Of a stretch of 9,455 bases of DNA, positions 6,969 through 9,455 are shown in pieces. A program made the position numbers and the translations under genes. Position 1 is the first letter of the stretch. Every line of letters starts with the position of its first letter. Under the pieces are notes generated by a model. It ran no database searches, had not been told where the DNA came from, and saw only the letters and a list, made by a program, of their open reading frames with translations. The stretch is from Candidatus Iainarchaeum sp. (GTDB lineage: Archaea; Iainarchaeota; Iainarchaeia; Iainarchaeales; Iainarchaeaceae), in NCBI GenBank assembly GCA_013331625.1, contig DUGC01000028.1:1-9455 (forward strand), in the 5' to 3' direction.

Positions 6969-7712
6969 TCATGTTACGAGCGGAGGGTTCTTTGCCTCAA
7001 AGCGCTCGGTGTCGTCCTTCGTGTCGCGAAGTTTCTGGAGCTGGGCTATGAGCTGCTTTTCAGTTTCGCGCGCTTCCTGCAAAAGCGGCTCCACATTAAG
7101 GTTCAGGCCGAGCATTTCATTGAGCTTGCGGATAACTTCGGCGCTTGCCTTATAATCTGCCGCAAGCTGCACATTTGCAAGTATCGATATGGCTTTTGCC
7201 TTTGAATTCCTCAGCTCGAGGAGTATGAGGGCGGTGATGCCTGTCGTTATCCCCTCGCCGATTTCGCTCAGGCCGTATTTTTTGATCAGCCCCTTTGAAC
7301 TTTCGTTTGATGCAATGGCATAAATTGTTTCCCTCTCAGAATTCGAGGATGCCTGCACGCCGGAGAGCGATATCAGCTCGCATATGCCCTTGCCATCAAT
7401 CCACTGCGCGGTCTTTTTTGCAACCATGTGGGTGAACTGCCGTGAGATGACCTGCTCGGAAATGAGCACTGCTATCTTCCTTTCCCTGCAGGCATAAATC
7501 CTGCATGGCCTCACGGGCATGCCGTCATGTATCCTTATGACCGGCATGAAAATATCTGAATCGGCATAGCCAACATACTCAAAATTGAGCTTTTCCACAA
7601 TGTACTTTGCCGCAATTGTCCCGACAAGGCCCATTCCCGGAAAGCCCTCGATCAGGGTGTAGCCATTGAGGCTGCACTTTTGCAGCTCCACAAATTCGAG
7701 GTCGTGCTTCAT
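6969..7712 (-). CDS. PAC2-family protein, archaeal proteasome-assembly chaperone homologue
   Basis: It has 247 residues and ends in TGA. Residues 19-40 read YTLIEGFPGMGLVGTIAAKY, with the GFPGxGLVG signature typical of the PAC2 family at 23-31. A second Gly-rich family segment, GEGITTGITALILLE, lies at about 152-166, and a predicted coiled coil at about 208-235 closes the protein. Eukaryotic PAC1/PAC2 are 20S proteasome assembly chaperones; archaeal homologues such as PbaA and PbaB bind the proteasome core, often through a C-terminal hydrophobic-Tyr-x motif. Here the chain ends NPPLVT, so that motif is absent. This protein may belong to a PAC2 branch with another role; the family assignment is firm but the partner is not. 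It is a soluble cytoplasmic protein. The ATG at 7712 puts the signature at the usual distance from the N-terminus. Unlike its neighbours, no well-placed TATA octamer was found 23 nt upstream; an ATATAT element lies closer (about 15 nt). Confidence 0.88.
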   Translation of the reverse strand: MKHDLEFVELQKCSLNGYTLIEGFPGMGLVGTIAAKYIVEKLNFEYVGYADSDIFMPVIRIHDGMPVRPCRIYACRERKIAVLISEQVISRQFTHMVAKKTAQWIDGKGICELISLSGVQASSNSERETIYAIASNESSKGLIKKYGLSEIGEGITTGITALILLELRNSKAKAISILANVQLAADYKASAEVIRKLNEMLGLNLNVEPLLQEARETEKQLIAQLQKLRDTKDDTERFEAKNPPLVT

Positions 7713-7760
7713 TGAAACCGGCCATATATTGTTTTTACATGTTTAAAATCCTTTTGATTG

Positions 7761-7782
7761 AAAACGCGGCTACTTACCCGCG
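7761..7782 (-). terminator. Hairpin plus TTTT after the four-helix membrane protein gene
   Basis: On the minus strand CGCGG (7778-7782) pairs with CCGCG (7765-7769) across an 8-nt loop and is followed directly by TTTT (7761-7764). It lies about 47 nt past the stop at 7829 and upstream of the PAC2 start, which fits a terminator separating the two minus-strand genes. Confidence 0.45.
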
Positions 7783-7828
7783 GTAATTTAAACCAGCTGA
7801 TTTTTTTTATCGGGCCTGCAGCGTGAAA

Positions 7829-8374
7829 TCACCCGAAGTAGATGAAGTAGAGCAGGCCGGTCACGGCTTCCGGCATCAGGAATACAACTACTGCGGCGCC
7901 GACCACTGTTGCGCCATAGCAGGAGAGTGCAATGTTTGCAATGCGCGGGAATTTCGGGAATCTTTTCTGCGCGCTTTCGAAAATATAGAGGCCTACAAGC
8001 TCAAAGGGCAAAAGTATTAGCGAGAGCACCGCGGCTGCAAGCGTTACGCGCAATATGCCGTAAATATATGATGCCGCTATTGCAGCTATGGGCGGGGAGA
8101 ACATTGATGGCACCACCCCTACATCAAGCTCTTGGAGCGATGTGAGGTAGGGCATAAAGTAGGCAAGCAGGACCGCCACCCAGACAAGGCAAAATGTCGC
8201 GCAAAGGGCGGTTGCGATCCAGTTCCACTTTGTTTTGGCCGCGATTCTTTCGCGCAGCCAGCCTGCAATGAGGGCACTTATGAACACGGGGATAAACACA
8301 GGCAACGAGCCTTTGAGCAGGTCGAGCACTGAAAAAAAAATGCGCGGGAGAAGAATGAGGATATCTAGGGGCAT
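7829..8374 (-). CDS. Small multi-pass membrane protein of unknown function
   Basis: It has 181 residues and ends in TGA. Hydrophobic segments suitable for membrane helices lie at about 24-41, 52-76, 95-131 (long enough for one helix plus a turn, or two) and 146-168, with a further hydrophobic C-terminal end to 180. Short basic loops (RERIAAKTK at 41-49, KRFPKFPR at 137-144) suggest which faces are cytoplasmic. No catalytic or transporter motif was recognised. The start at 8374 is supported by a TATA-like octamer 23 nt upstream. A run of nine T on the coding strand (8332-8340 on the plus strand) falls in codons 12-15, which makes this stretch prone to indel errors or slippage, although the frame is intact here. 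It is divergent from another membrane protein gene with only 42 nt between the starts. Confidence 0.75.
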   Translation of the reverse strand: MPLDILILLPRIFFSVLDLLKGSLPVFIPVFISALIAGWLRERIAAKTKWNWIATALCATFCLVWVAVLLAYFMPYLTSLQELDVGVVPSMFSPPIAAIAASYIYGILRVTLAAAVLSLILLPFELVGLYIFESAQKRFPKFPRIANIALSCYGATVVGAAVVVFLMPEAVTGLLYFIYFG

Positions 8375-8405
8375 GGACTAATTAATTTATTAAGTACTAT
8401 AAATA
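8375..8405 (-). promoter_or_regulatory. TATA-like promoter of the four-helix protein gene
   Basis: On the minus strand TATTTATA (8398-8405) is followed by 23 nt and the ATG at 8374. The bases just before the start are TTAGTCC, identical to those before the gene starting at 6851. It overlaps the divergent promoter of the gene starting at 8417. Confidence 0.55.
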
Positions 8406-8416
8406 ACTAGTGTAAC
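8386..8416 (+). promoter_or_regulatory. TATA-like promoter of the right-hand membrane protein gene
   Basis: TTTATTAA (8386-8393) is followed by exactly 23 nt and the ATG at 8417. The octamer and spacing are identical to those of the promoter before the gene at 6851. Only 4 bp separate this box from the opposing TATA-like box at 8398-8405, so the two promoters face apart and overlap. Confidence 0.5.
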
Positions 8417-9455
8417 ATGGCCCTTTTTGAATACGTGATCGGGGCAATGGTCTGCCTCTACATGGCCCTTGGCTCTGCAAGCTGGGGATATATACTCCTG
8501 CGCCTTGGCTGGCCGAACATCAGGAAGCTTGAAGCTGATTATAAGAGGGGCTGGAGCATTATTTTAGGCGCTGCATTTGCGGTTGCGGCAATCGGGTTTT
8601 CGGCCGGCGTTTTTTTACTGCGGTTTAGTGCCCTCTCCCCCCTTGAACTGCTGCTGCTTGGGATTTGCATATGTTTTGCTTTTAGCATTGTGCTCTTTAC
8701 CGTGAGAAGAAAACTGGTTTTGCCAAGAAAGGTGAAAGTTGCAGTGCCCAAGCGGTTTGTGAGCGCGAGCATAATCGCGCGAAAGGCAGTTGAGAGAATG
8801 CCCGAAGGCAGCTTTGCGCCCGCCGCCAATGAAAGCGTGATTGCAGTGCTGCAAAGGCCGGCGCCTGCTTTTGCATCGCAGCAGCCTGCACAGGCCAGTG
8901 CGGTAAAAGAAGCGTATTCCCAAAAAAAAGCGCCGGTGCAGCCTTTGCCAAATCCGGCCGATGCAACAAAACTGGCGGAGGCTTCCAGCGCTCCGCCTGC
9001 AGGGGTATTGCCGCAAAACCAGGCAGGCCTTGCTGCAGAGAGGGCAATGGATGATATTTTGGAAAGGTACAAGGCTAAAGGGAGTTCAAAAAAGCCGGCA
9101 CAATCCCCGCTTCCCAAAAAATCCCCTGCAGTTGATAGTGCCATGTGGAAAAATTCGCCTGAGCGCCCATTGCAGCAGCCCTGCCAAACGGGAATTGATG
9201 CTAAGCCGCTTTTGCCATTTGGAAAAATATTCGGCATCAAAAAGGGGGAAATCCCAAGGCAAAAGTTTGCATTCAGGGAAAAATCCCAAATACAGCCCGT
9301 GCCTTCCGGGGCACCTTTTGCAAAAGAGCAGGCAACAACTGTTAAGATCCCCCCTTCAGCAGAAAGCAATTCAAAGACAAACAAATCTTCAGTGCAGCCT
9401 GCAACGCCATTGATTGGTTTGCCGTTAAAACTTGCACTGCCGCTTCCACAGGAAA
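8417..9455 (+). CDS. Three-helix membrane protein with long low-complexity tail (3' end outside window)
   Basis: The frame is open from ATG 8417 to the window end, giving 346 codons with no stop, so the gene is partial. Three membrane helices are predicted at about 5-29, 46-68 and 76-96. A GWPNIRKLEADYKRGWS loop lies between the first two and a basic stretch (VRRKLVLPRKVKV) follows the third. From about residue 135 onward the chain is rich in Pro, Ala, Gln, Lys and Ser and looks disordered, apart from a short charged helix at about 206-222 (AAERAMDDILERYKAKG). No enzyme motif was seen. The tail is probably cytoplasmic, because the basic residues after the last helix favour that side. The loop and helix pattern faintly recalls DUF1616-type archaeal membrane proteins, but I cannot confirm this. 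A long frame on the opposite strand (8539-9384) is a shadow of this gene. The start is supported by the TATA-like box 23 nt upstream; Met codons at 8447 and 8462 are alternatives that would cut into the first helix. Confidence 0.75.
   Translation, partial: MALFEYVIGAMVCLYMALGSASWGYILLRLGWPNIRKLEADYKRGWSIILGAAFAVAAIGFSAGVFLLRFSALSPLELLLLGICICFAFSIVLFTVRRKLVLPRKVKVAVPKRFVSASIIARKAVERMPEGSFAPAANESVIAVLQRPAPAFASQQPAQASAVKEAYSQKKAPVQPLPNPADATKLAEASSAPPAGVLPQNQAGLAAERAMDDILERYKAKGSSKKPAQSPLPKKSPAVDSAMWKNSPERPLQQPCQTGIDAKPLLPFGKIFGIKKGEIPRQKFAFREKSQIQPVPSGAPFAKEQATTVKIPPSAESNSKTNKSSVQPATPLIGLPLKLALPLPQE

Noticed and set aside
391..7731. Recurrent AT-rich element followed by GCCGG in gaps (near 396, 5149, 5995 and 7724)
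   Set aside because: Four occurrences are only mildly above chance for about 0.5 kb of gap on two strands, and positions relative to start codons are inconsistent.
7801..7808. Run of eight T on the plus strand as a terminator
   Set aside because: No plus-strand gene lies upstream of it; both neighbours are on the minus strand, and I saw no plus-strand RNA gene or promoter in the 116-nt gap.
8539..9384. 281-codon open frame on the minus strand
   Set aside because: It is antisense to the 8417-9455 gene, whose plus-strand frame has membrane helices, a promoter and sensible composition. The antisense product is Ala/Gly/Ser/Phe-rich without recognisable structure.
1..9455. tRNA, rRNA, CRISPR or insertion-sequence features
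   Set aside because: No cloverleaf-like segment, regularly spaced direct DNA repeats, terminal inverted repeats or transposase-like frames were seen by eye.

Overview
The window reads as archaeal chromosome, most likely from an uncultivated DPANN-type lineage (Diapherotrites or Micrarchaeota would fit; this placement is inference). The arguments are a PAC2-family proteasome-assembly chaperone homologue, promoters made of a TATA-like octamer placed 23-24 nt before the start codon with no Shine-Dalgarno sequence (a leaderless pattern), and surface-protein architectures that I associate with small archaeal genomes. No rRNA, tRNA, CRISPR array, insertion sequence or prophage gene was found.

Layout. 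2-358 (+) is the C-terminal end of a beta-rich surface-type protein cut by the window edge. 451-5043 (+) is one continuous 1530-codon reading frame for a very large exported protein with an N-terminal signal peptide and a C-terminal membrane anchor, but it is broken at codon 720 by a single in-frame TAG (2608-2610). After an AT-rich convergent terminator zone come four minus-strand genes, read right to left: a small four-helix membrane protein (8374-7829), the PAC2 protein (7712-6969), a membrane-anchored protein with nine cysteine-pair repeats (6851-6009), and a soluble helical protein with a histidine-rich N-terminus (5974-5186). At the right edge, divergent from the four-helix protein, a plus-strand membrane protein with a long low-complexity tail starts at 8417 and runs off the end.

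How the genes fit together. Several products are envelope proteins (the partial surface protein, the split giant, the cysteine-repeat protein and two multi-pass proteins), so the region looks like a cell-surface neighbourhood with a protein-quality-control gene inside it. Most genes seem to be transcribed singly: TATA-like octamers lie at nearly constant spacing from five of the six visible starts. No metabolic pathway can be assembled.

The most notable point is the TAG-split giant gene. Its first half carries the export signal, its second half carries the anchor, and the second half has no promoter, no ribosome-binding site and no start codon near the break. The locus is therefore a recent nonsense mutation, a sequence error, or an amber codon that is read through. 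Two neighbouring genes end in TAG, which argues against complete reassignment of this codon.
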